Part shown: piece by piece, positions 1-5,005 of the stretch
How positions within the stretch are numbered: the first letter of the stretch is position 1
Layout of the letters: each line of letters starts with the position of its first letter
Origin: an uncultured Ruminococcus sp.
Lineage (GTDB): Bacteria > Bacillota > Clostridia > Oscillospirales > Ruminococcaceae
Reading direction: 5' to 3'
Assembly: GCA_900543105.1 (NCBI GenBank)
Contig: UQQA01000153.1
Coordinates: forward strand, 1 to 5,005
Length of the DNA stretch: 5,005 nucleotides
Made by a program: the position numbers and the translations under genes
The notes under the pieces: generated by a model
Database searches by the model: none
What the model was told of the DNA's origin: nothing
The model's input: only the letters and a program-made list of their open reading frames with translations

Positions 1-236
1 ATAAAAAAATCGGGTTGTCCGTAAAGGGCAACCACGATCGTGCGGAAAAATATATTGACTTGTTCAAAGCGGACAGTGAGAAAATCTTCCGTCCGTTTAT
101 TTCGGCAAGGGCAGCGGATATTTTCGATATACGAACCGCTATACGGAGCAGTACTGAGGTTTTGGACAGTTCTCTTTACAGGGTACACGATGATAACAGC
201 AAAATTTGCCGAAAAGACGTGCGCATATGCTTGTGA
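1..236 (+). CDS. 3' end of an unidentified protein gene (5' part outside window)
   Basis: An open frame enters from the left edge (first full codon at position 3) and ends at TGA 234-236, giving about 77 visible residues. The codons show the purine-first bias expected of real coding sequence, and there is no convincing ribosome binding site before the TTG at 15, so I read it as the tail of a longer gene rather than a complete small one. The visible part is charged and probably helical (KYIDLFKADSEKIFRPF, then TEVLDSSLYRVHDD). I do not recognise the family. A GNHD string occurs near the left edge and resembles the metallophosphoesterase motif, but nothing after it supports that fold. The stop lies 9 bp from the broken end of a glycosidase gene on the other strand, so this frame belongs to the DNA that replaced the rest of that gene, and its own C-terminus may be altered by the junction. 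Confidence 0.4.
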   Translation, partial: KKIGLSVKGNHDRAEKYIDLFKADSEKIFRPFISARAADIFDIRTAIRSSTEVLDSSLYRVHDDNSKICRKDVRICL

Positions 237-245
237 AGACGGGTT

Positions 246-320
246 CTAAACTCTGTCACCGAATACTCTCGGCTCACCGTCAGGGATATACTCCCACAAG
301 GGAAGAAATGGGTTAGCCAT
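246..320 (-). pseudogene. 5' fragment of a second GH43 glycosidase gene, truncated after 24 codons
   Basis: Reading leftwards from the ATG at 320-318, the frame encodes a short peptide containing LPLWEYIPDGEPRVFGDRV and then meets TAG at 248-246. This string is the typical N-terminus of cytoplasmic family 43 glycosidases (arabinofuranosidase/xylosidase type), where it is normally followed by a YIYGSHD-like segment in the first propeller blade. Here the similarity stops abruptly after GDRV, and no reading frame further left on this strand continues the family. The start codon has a good Shine-Dalgarno site (AAGGAG, about 328-333) that overlaps the stop codon of the upstream glycosidase gene, so the two were co-transcribed and possibly translationally coupled. 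The gene was lost by an insertion, deletion or recombination whose junction lies near 237-249. The family assignment rests on recalled N-terminal similarity over only 24 residues. Confidence 0.75.
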
Positions 321-327
321 AGCAATA

Positions 328-333
328 GCTCCT
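328..333 (-). promoter_or_regulatory. Ribosome binding site of the truncated GH43 gene
   Basis: On the - strand AAGGAG lies 7 nt before the ATG at 320-318 and overlaps the TAA stop (335-333) of the upstream glycosidase gene. It marks the truncated frame as a real former gene start in an operon rather than a chance ORF. Confidence 0.7.
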
Positions 334-2402
334 TATTCAAAAGTAAGTCCGCTTATTGTCATGTTGTAGGTTACCGAAGTAAATGGAACTTCCTCGCCGT
401 TTACCATAAGTGCAAGGCGATAGCCTATCCAGTCAATTGTAGTTTCAGCAGCAAAAATGCCGCAGCCCTCTGTACCGTAAATAAGCGTGCCGATTTCTGC
501 ACCCTTCCAGCCGTTTTCAAGACCGTTTTCCGTACTGCTTGTAGGGTCAAGCTCAACGCCCACGGGAATCTCAACAATTCCGTCCGCTGTTTCAAAGCCT
601 AAGGATTTTACATACACCTTGTAGGTTGCATCCTTGTCGTCAAAGTAGCCAAGATTGAGCATTTCACTCTTTGCGTCAAATACGGTTGACTGTATGGAGT
701 AATCGCCGTCCTTGGTAATTTCGGCAACAGCTGATGGGCTTGATCCGGGATTTTCAGCCAGTGCTGAAATAACGATTGTTTCGTATTGCTGTACTGTTTC
801 GGAAATATCCTCTTCGGGACGAAGTGTTTCCTCACCCTTTGCAAACTGCCAGGATTTAAGCTCAATGTCCGCATTTGAAAATACAATGTAAATGTTGTGG
901 TTTCTGCCGTCAAACTCAGCAAAGTCAATTGAGCGTACCTTTGTATAGTCATCGCAGTCAAATTCAATAAAGGAAACAGCTTCGCTCTCAATATCGTCAA
1001 GACGGATCTCAATTCTGCCCTTGCCCTTTACTTCAGCGGTAAATTTGCTTGCACCGTAAGCGAAATCTACACCTCTTACATAAATCCATGCACCGTCGGC
1101 AGTGCTCTTTGCCGCCGGGTTTAGTCCGTCTGTGTACCAAATATCAGCAGATGTGAATGCAGTCGCACCGCTGTTTTCAGCATACGGGTCAAGAAGTTTT
1201 ATCTGTGCAACGCCATTTCGTGTTGCGGCTGTAATAGGAATTTCACCTGTTGCTCTATCCATTGGGAGATAGTCAACCATCATACTGCGGAAGCCTGCCG
1301 AACCGCCCATAAGCTCTTCAAGAAGCATGGTATGATGAATAATATAGTTTGTACCCTGATATTCCATAAAATGTGTATGGTTGTTACCCCAGCGCATACC
1401 AGAGTTGCCGTCAGCATTCTGTCCCGAATTGTAGAAATATGCACCTCTGTATTCCCAGCTTTCAGCGTCAAGAGGAGTCTTGGTTGTAAGGTATGCCATA
1501 CTGCATGCAGGAGGAGCGTCAAAACCCTCATAATCCCATTCTGAACCTCGAGTCTGCCAGTTGTTATTGTAGGTGTAGTAATATGTACCGTCGATGTAGT
1601 TAAGCTCGCTTGCTTCAAAGAAATATGGAGCGTCAATTGAAACGAACTCGCTGTCAAAGGAAATAAGGTCTTCGCCAAGCTTTACGATTTTGGGAATAAA
1701 GCTGTGTGGATTTTTGCTTTCAGCAGGCGCGCCGCCTCCGAATGAGAGCCAGCCTGTTCCGTTTTCGTCAATGCAGACACCCGGGTCAAACGGTGCGGGA
1801 CAGTTTTCAAGTCCCTCGGTCTGCTGGTCAACAAGCGCTTTGCCCAGTGGGTCCGTCCAGCCTGTTACAGGGTCGGTTGATGTGAGAACACCAACACCTG
1901 CACCGTTGTAAGAAAAATACAGATAGAAATGTGTAAGTCCGTCATCTTCAACTCTCGAAACAATTGACGGCGCCCATGAAGTGCCTACCCATGGTGCAAT
2001 TTCTTTTACGGAAATTCTGCCGTGGTAAACCCAGTTTACCATATCATCGGTTGAGAAAACTACAAGTGAATTTATCTGGTCATAGTCGTTTGTTGTGTCA
2101 AGCTCGGACTGCTGATGGTCGTTTGTGCCGTAAACATAGAGTCTGCCCTCATATTCAACAGCGGTAGGGTCTGCACAGAAAACACTTCCTGAAATAGGGT
2201 TTGCGTTACGCTCTGTTTTGTAGACATTGCCGCTTGCCTCGTCAATGACGATGCCGTTGTTAAGGCTTTCCTGTATCAATTCTTCGGTGTTTGCGGTCGT
2301 GCTTTCGGTATCCGTTGTCTGTGCGCTGGCGGTATCATTGCCCGAACAACCTGTCAGCAGCATTGCCGTTATATATAATATAGCAATCATCTTCTTTTTC
2401 AT
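333..2402 (-). CDS. Secreted lipoprotein family 43 glycoside hydrolase with CBM6-like module
   Basis: Predicted exo-acting hemicellulase (alpha-L-arabinofuranosidase and/or beta-D-xylosidase type) anchored outside the cell membrane, 689 residues from the chosen start. The N-terminus is a lipoprotein signal (KKK, a hydrophobic stretch, then lipobox LLTGC with the lipidated Cys at residue 19), followed by a Ser/Thr-rich linker to about 40. The five-bladed propeller runs from about 65 to 390. The three expected acidic residues are visible: probable general base Asp78 (CADPTAV), pKa-modulating Asp206 (APFDPGV) and general acid Glu263 (FFEASEL). His342 in NNHTHF fits the axial histidine. Residues about 415-522 resemble CBM6 (DGAWIYVRGVDF, IRLDD, and IYIVFSN before a WQF ending). 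Residues about 535-689 are an unassigned, probably beta-rich module. I place the start at ATG 2402-2400 rather than the in-frame ATG 15 bp upstream, because AAAGGAG lies directly before it and the product then begins MKKKM as a proper signal peptide. Substrate preference cannot be fixed from sequence alone. Confidence 0.9.
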   Translation of the reverse strand: MKKKMIAILYITAMLLTGCSGNDTASAQTTDTESTTANTEELIQESLNNGIVIDEASGNVYKTERNANPISGSVFCADPTAVEYEGRLYVYGTNDHQQSELDTTNDYDQINSLVVFSTDDMVNWVYHGRISVKEIAPWVGTSWAPSIVSRVEDDGLTHFYLYFSYNGAGVGVLTSTDPVTGWTDPLGKALVDQQTEGLENCPAPFDPGVCIDENGTGWLSFGGGAPAESKNPHSFIPKIVKLGEDLISFDSEFVSIDAPYFFEASELNYIDGTYYYTYNNNWQTRGSEWDYEGFDAPPACSMAYLTTKTPLDAESWEYRGAYFYNSGQNADGNSGMRWGNNHTHFMEYQGTNYIIHHTMLLEELMGGSAGFRSMMVDYLPMDRATGEIPITAATRNGVAQIKLLDPYAENSGATAFTSADIWYTDGLNPAAKSTADGAWIYVRGVDFAYGASKFTAEVKGKGRIEIRLDDIESEAVSFIEFDCDDYTKVRSIDFAEFDGRNHNIYIVFSNADIELKSWQFAKGEETLRPEEDISETVQQYETIVISALAENPGSSPSAVAEITKDGDYSIQSTVFDAKSEMLNLGYFDDKDATYKVYVKSLGFETADGIVEIPVGVELDPTSSTENGLENGWKGAEIGTLIYGTEGCGIFAAETTIDWIGYRLALMVNGEEVPFTSVTYNMTISGLTFE

Positions 2403-2407
2403 AGCTA

Positions 2408-2414
2408 CTCCTTT
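2408..2414 (-). promoter_or_regulatory. Ribosome binding site deciding the GH43 start
   Basis: AAAGGAG on the - strand lies 5 nt before ATG 2402-2400. It overlaps the upstream in-frame ATG at 2417-2415, which itself lacks a comparable site, so the downstream ATG is the likely true start. Confidence 0.75.
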
Positions 2415-2433
2415 CATTCTGCCTGATAAGCAG

Positions 2434-2449
2434 AAACACAGATGTGTTT
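2434..2449. promoter_or_regulatory. Perfect palindrome, candidate operator in the GH43 leader
   Basis: AAACACAGATGTGTTT has 7-bp arms that are exact reverse complements around a 2-bp centre. It lies just downstream of the predicted GH43 transcription start, where a bound repressor would block elongation or initiation. Part of the motif recurs inverted at 2469-2476 (ACACATCT against AGATGTGT at 2440-2447), which overlaps the edge of the predicted -10 box. The likely binder is a transcription factor, possibly the divergently encoded regulator. That is inference from position. Confidence 0.5.
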
Positions 2450-2463
2450 TGGTTTATAATTTT

Positions 2464-2491
2464 ATTATACACATCTTAACAGCAAATGCAA
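2464..2491 (-). promoter_or_regulatory. Predicted promoter of the GH43 operon
   Basis: On the - strand a perfect TATAAT -10 box (2469-2464) has TTGCAT (2491-2486) 16 bp upstream as a weak -35 box. The start of transcription would fall near 2457, giving a leader of about 55 nt that contains the palindrome at 2434-2449. The poor -35 box fits a promoter that needs an activator. Confidence 0.55.
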
Positions 2492-2542
2492 CAGGGCTTA
2501 TTCAGATAGTCCACTATTTAATCATAATATGAACTTTTTGCG

Positions 2543-2571
2543 TTGACTTTTACATAAGATTACGATATACT
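2543..2571 (+). promoter_or_regulatory. Predicted sigma-A promoter of the regulator gene
   Basis: TTGACT (2543-2548) and TATACT (2566-2571) are separated by exactly 17 bp, close to the vegetative consensus. Transcription would start near 2578, only about 15 nt before the ATG. The leader would thus hold little more than the ribosome binding site GAGGGTGA at 2581-2588. The promoter looks constitutive, in contrast to the divergent one. Confidence 0.7.
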
Positions 2572-2592
2572 AAAAACAAAGAGGGTGAGCAT

Positions 2593-4695
2593 ATGTGCAA
2601 AAAAAGAATAGCAGTCATCACGGCAAGAGCTGATGACAACGAGCAGAAAGAGATACTCTGCGGTATTGCCGAAGCCGCATTTGCCGCAGACGCAGATACC
2701 GTTGTATACTCCAATATTTACAATCACTGGGTAGAGGATACAATTCTTAATTATGAGAATATTATCTACTCCTTATTTGAACCACGACACTTTGACGGCG
2801 CAATAATTACCGCCGAAGCATTCAGGGATATTTCAATACTTAATGGGGTTGTTGAAAAGCTTAAAAAATCAAAGCTGCCTGCCGTTGTAATAGGCGGGGA
2901 ACTTGAGAACTTTGAAAGCGTTTATTCCGATGATGAATCAGATATGGAATCTATAACGGAACACCTTATAAAGCACGGCTTCACCGATATTGACATTCTC
3001 ACGGGAGTCAGGGGGGATAAGACCGCTGAAAGACGTGCTGCTGCGTGTAAAAACGCCTTGAACAAACACGGTATTCAGTTTGATAAAAGCAAACTGCACT
3101 ACGGAGATTTCTGGAACACCTCAGGTGAAGCGCTTGCACAACGTTATATTAACGGAGAATTACCTTTCCCTCAGGCAATCATTTGCACAAACGATTATAT
3201 GGCATTCGGCTTGTGTGACGCTCTTTTATCGGCAGGAATATCCATACCCGAACGGCTCAGCGTTACAGGCTACGATTATACAGGCGGCAGGACATATCAT
3301 CTTCCGCTTTTGACTACTATGCGCCGGAACAGACGAAAGCTTGGACATTATGCAGTAAACAGACTGCTCAAATGCAAATATTCCGCAGAAGATAAGGACA
3401 GATTTATCAGCGGCGATTCCTGCCCATGCGGTGTGGTGCAATCTCAGCTTTCAGATGAACTATACGCTGAAAGAATAAGTCAGTATCACACGATAATGAG
3501 CAGTGCTGCACAGTTTTCAAGCCGACTTACCGCCTGCAAAACCCTTGCAGAATATACTGCCGTGCTTTCGGAATTCTTTTATCTTCTTCACAGCGCAGAA
3601 TATCTGTATCTCTGCCTTGACAACGAATGGGGCAGTGCAAAATTTTCGGGTGATGAATACCTTTGCTATAAGATAAGCGCAGATGAAGTATGCGATATTC
3701 CTGAAAGATTTTCCGCAAATAATCTGCCGCCTGTGTTTTCGGAGAAATGCGGCGTGTACTTTTTCAGTCCACTATGCTTTCAGACAAGACTTTTCGGCTA
3801 TACGGTATTAAGGTATTCCTATCCCACGGGCTATGATTTCAGCTTCCGTGACTGGAGCAAGACCGTTGCCGATACGCTGGAATTCTTACGAATGAAAAAC
3901 GATATCCATTATCTCACCCAATGTCAGCGTGCCTCGTCGCTGTATGATGCGCTGACAGGCTTTTATAACCTTCGTGAATTCAGACAGCTAACAGAGGAAA
4001 TGCAGGATTTCTCAATTCACGCAATAAAGCTTGGTTTTGCTTCAGATGTCGAATTCATATATGGTGAGAACTACCGCAGTGATATTATTTCTGCGGCGGC
4101 AGGAGCAATAAAGAAAGCCTGCACAAAGCACGAAATATGCTGTCGTGCCTATGATGATACCTTTCTCATACTCAGCAAAGGCGGTGAAGCTGCACTTCCT
4201 GAAAAGCTTGATATTATGCTTTTCAATGCACTTTGTAGCTTTGATGAACGGCAAGTAGTTGTAAGTTGTGCAAAGCTTGACAAAGGTACTATAGATGAGG
4301 TTTACGAAACAGTTATCGTCAAAAGTGAACAGAATTCTTCATCCGTCAGAGAACGAATGACTCTGCAGCATTACAATTCCTTACTCGTACTACGAAAAGG
4401 ATTAGTAACCGCACCGCACAAGGCACTGACTTTATCCGATGCAAGCCGCAAGCTGTGCGTGAGCGAAGGTCATTTCCGATTAATTTACAGAGAGTGTTTC
4501 GGTGTAAGCTATAATCAGGATTGTATAAACACAAGAGTTATGAAAGCATGTTATCTCTTAATCACAACAGCTATGAGTATATATGCTGTCGCTGTAAACT
4601 GCGGTTACAAAGATGAAAAGTTCTTTGCAAGACAATTCGGGAAATTCAAAGGCTGTTCGCCTATGGAGTATAGGAAAAGGTTTGCTGATATATAA
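2593..4695 (+). CDS. Sugar-sensing AraC-family regulator: LacI-like sensor, GAF-like, degenerate GGDEF, AraC HTH
   Basis: A 700-residue cytoplasmic transcription regulator, probably controlling the divergent glycosidase operon. Residues 1-285 are a LacI/GalR-type periplasmic-binding-protein fold, with typical strings HFDGAIIT (67-73), LPAVVIGG (95-102) and AIICTNDYMAFG (195-206), then ISIPERLSVTGYDY (216-229). The LacI DNA-binding head is absent: the first strand (RIAVIT) begins at residue 5. Residues about 295-435 look GAF-like (FQTRLFGYTVLRY). Residues about 447-580 are a GGDEF-type domain opening with DALTGFYNLREF (452-463), but the signature is replaced by YDDTF at 520-524, so cyclase activity is unlikely. 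Residues about 592-697 are the AraC DNA-binding domain, with helix-turn-helix units near 612-635 and 660-684 (GYKDEKFFARQFGKFKGCSP). The sensor-plus-AraC layout parallels XylR of E. coli, which is much shorter (about 390 residues). No signal peptide or membrane segment is seen. Ligand and target are inferred from the neighbour. The start follows GAGGGTGA. Confidence 0.88.
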   Translation: MCKKRIAVITARADDNEQKEILCGIAEAAFAADADTVVYSNIYNHWVEDTILNYENIIYSLFEPRHFDGAIITAEAFRDISILNGVVEKLKKSKLPAVVIGGELENFESVYSDDESDMESITEHLIKHGFTDIDILTGVRGDKTAERRAAACKNALNKHGIQFDKSKLHYGDFWNTSGEALAQRYINGELPFPQAIICTNDYMAFGLCDALLSAGISIPERLSVTGYDYTGGRTYHLPLLTTMRRNRRKLGHYAVNRLLKCKYSAEDKDRFISGDSCPCGVVQSQLSDELYAERISQYHTIMSSAAQFSSRLTACKTLAEYTAVLSEFFYLLHSAEYLYLCLDNEWGSAKFSGDEYLCYKISADEVCDIPERFSANNLPPVFSEKCGVYFFSPLCFQTRLFGYTVLRYSYPTGYDFSFRDWSKTVADTLEFLRMKNDIHYLTQCQRASSLYDALTGFYNLREFRQLTEEMQDFSIHAIKLGFASDVEFIYGENYRSDIISAAAGAIKKACTKHEICCRAYDDTFLILSKGGEAALPEKLDIMLFNALCSFDERQVVVSCAKLDKGTIDEVYETVIVKSEQNSSSVRERMTLQHYNSLLVLRKGLVTAPHKALTLSDASRKLCVSEGHFRLIYRECFGVSYNQDCINTRVMKACYLLITTAMSIYAVAVNCGYKDEKFFARQFGKFKGCSPMEYRKRFADI

Positions 4696-4760
4696 TATAC
4701 AGTTGAAATTTCAGAAGTTATATTAGTCAAGGAAAAAAGCGATAATTTAATACGCCGTAT

Positions 4761-4779
4761 ATCTTCCCGGGGGGGAGAT
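4761..4779. other. GC-rich hairpin with seven-G run next to the IS end
   Basis: ATCTTCCC (4761-4768) pairs with GGGGAGAT (4772-4779) through 8 bp including one G-T wobble, around a three-base GGG loop. It sits 66 bp after the regulator stop and 4 bp before the IS end. A terminator would be expected here, but no T-tract follows, so it is either a weak terminator, one separated from its T-tract by the insertion, or a target feature of the IS. Confidence 0.4.
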
Positions 4780-4810
4780 TATAGAGTCTGAATAATAAAC
4801 TGTGTAAATG

Positions 4811-4847
4811 CCAATAATCTCCACAAAGAAATTTGGAGGTAAATTGG
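4811..4847 (+). promoter_or_regulatory. RNA hairpin sequestering the transposase ribosome binding site
   Basis: CCAAT (4811-4815) pairs with ATTGG (4843-4847). Inside it, ATCTCCA (4817-4823) pairs with TGGAGGT (4834-4840; one G-T wobble) around a 10-nt loop. The GGAGG Shine-Dalgarno (4835-4839), 9 nt before the ATG, is entirely within the stem. In read-through transcripts this would reduce transposase translation. Confidence 0.5.
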
Positions 4848-4848
4848 T

Positions 4849-5005
4849 ATGAAAAACAGAAATCACGGATTAAGCGAAAAGGAAATGGAACTTGTTCAGC
4901 TTCTGATGGCAGACTGCGAAAGCACAGGAGATATTCAGGCAAAGCTGAAAAAGTTGTTTGCAGGAACGATAGAGCAGATGCTTGAAGCTGAGATGGACGA
5001 ACATC
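4849..5005 (+). CDS. IS256-family transposase, N-terminal 52 residues (runs off window)
   Basis: The frame opens at ATG 4849 after GGAGG (4835-4839) and stays open to the right edge. The visible residues include LFAGTIEQMLEAEMDEH, a hallmark of the N-terminal region of IS256/MULE-type DDE transposases (the family usually has about 400 residues and continues LGYEKHS or similar). The catalytic DDE residues lie outside the window, so it cannot be said whether the gene is intact. The transposase would mediate copy-and-circle movement of the element. Its ribosome binding site is buried in the hairpin described at 4811-4847. Confidence 0.88.
   Translation, partial: MKNRNHGLSEKEMELVQLLMADCESTGDIQAKLKKLFAGTIEQMLEAEMDEH

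Larger units (their letters stand above)
4784..5005 (+). mobile_element. Left end of an IS256-family insertion sequence (right part outside window)
   Basis: The element is recognised from the transposase start at 4849. Its left terminal inverted repeat most likely begins at GAGTCTG (4784) and runs through ACTGTGTAAATGCC (to about 4812), which resembles IS256-family ends in base content and position. The boundary is approximate: neither the right inverted repeat nor the target duplication can be checked because the right end is not in the window. The element lies directly downstream of the regulator gene, with its transposase in the same direction. Confidence 0.75.

Noticed and set aside
15..60. 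A GNHD string suggesting a metallophosphoesterase
   Set aside because: Only four residues match, no beta-strand precedes the motif in the visible part, and the following residues are helical and charged, unlike that fold.
40..249. A second + strand frame overlapping the left-edge gene
   Set aside because: It is a shifted frame of the better-supported reading frame ending at 236 and has no ribosome binding site or recognisable family.
2227..2532. A 101-residue + strand frame with hydrophobic, membrane-protein-like composition
   Set aside because: It is antisense to the signal peptide and linker of the GH43 gene and extends over its promoter. Its hydrophobicity mirrors the signal-peptide codons, and it has no ribosome binding site.
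2403..2592. A catabolite-repression (cre) site or riboswitch in the divergent intergenic region
   Set aside because: I found no good match to the cre consensus, and neither leader is long or structured enough for a known riboswitch. The regulator leader is predicted at only about 15 nt.
4727..4942. A 71-residue - strand frame across the regulator-IS boundary
   Set aside because: It runs antisense through the IS end and the transposase start and has no family resemblance. The + strand transposase explains the region.

Overview
The window looks like chromosomal DNA of a low-to-mid-GC, Gram-positive, plant-fibre-degrading gut or rumen bacterium, most likely a Ruminococcus-type member of the Clostridia. 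This rests on the purine-rich Shine-Dalgarno sites, the TTGACT/TATACT-type promoter, a lipoprotein family 43 glycoside hydrolase, the IS256-type transposase, and a regulator fusing a LacI-like sensor to an AraC-type DNA-binding domain. The genus is inferred, not proven.

Layout from left to right. Positions 1-236 hold the 3' end of an unidentified + strand reading frame that runs in from outside the window. At 246-320 on the - strand lies the first 24 codons of a second family 43 glycosidase gene. It has a good ribosome binding site but is cut off by a foreign junction and a stop codon. Just upstream of it on the same strand (333-2402) is an intact gene for a secreted, lipid-anchored family 43 glycosidase with a CBM6-like module and an unassigned C-terminal module. 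The two were evidently an operon whose distal part has been lost. A 190-bp divergent intergenic region (2403-2592) carries a promoter in each direction and a perfect palindrome, with an extra half-site, over the glycosidase promoter and leader. The + strand gene at 2593-4695 encodes a 700-residue regulator: a LacI/XylR-like sugar-binding sensor without its own DNA-binding head, a GAF-like region, a degenerate GGDEF domain and a C-terminal AraC helix-turn-helix pair. From about 4784 to the right edge is the left end of an IS256-family insertion sequence with the start of its transposase.

The likely working unit is a sugar-responsive regulator controlling the divergent hemicellulose-degradation operon: the glycosidase acts on arabinoxylan or arabinan fragments outside the membrane, and the regulator senses a released sugar in the cytoplasm. 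The unit is bounded by a truncated gene on one side and an insertion sequence on the other, so both flanks of the locus show signs of rearrangement.

The items most worth a second look are the four-part regulator with a GGDEF domain that appears catalytically dead, the palindrome with half-site at the glycosidase promoter, the beheaded second glycosidase, and an RNA hairpin that would bury the transposase ribosome binding site.
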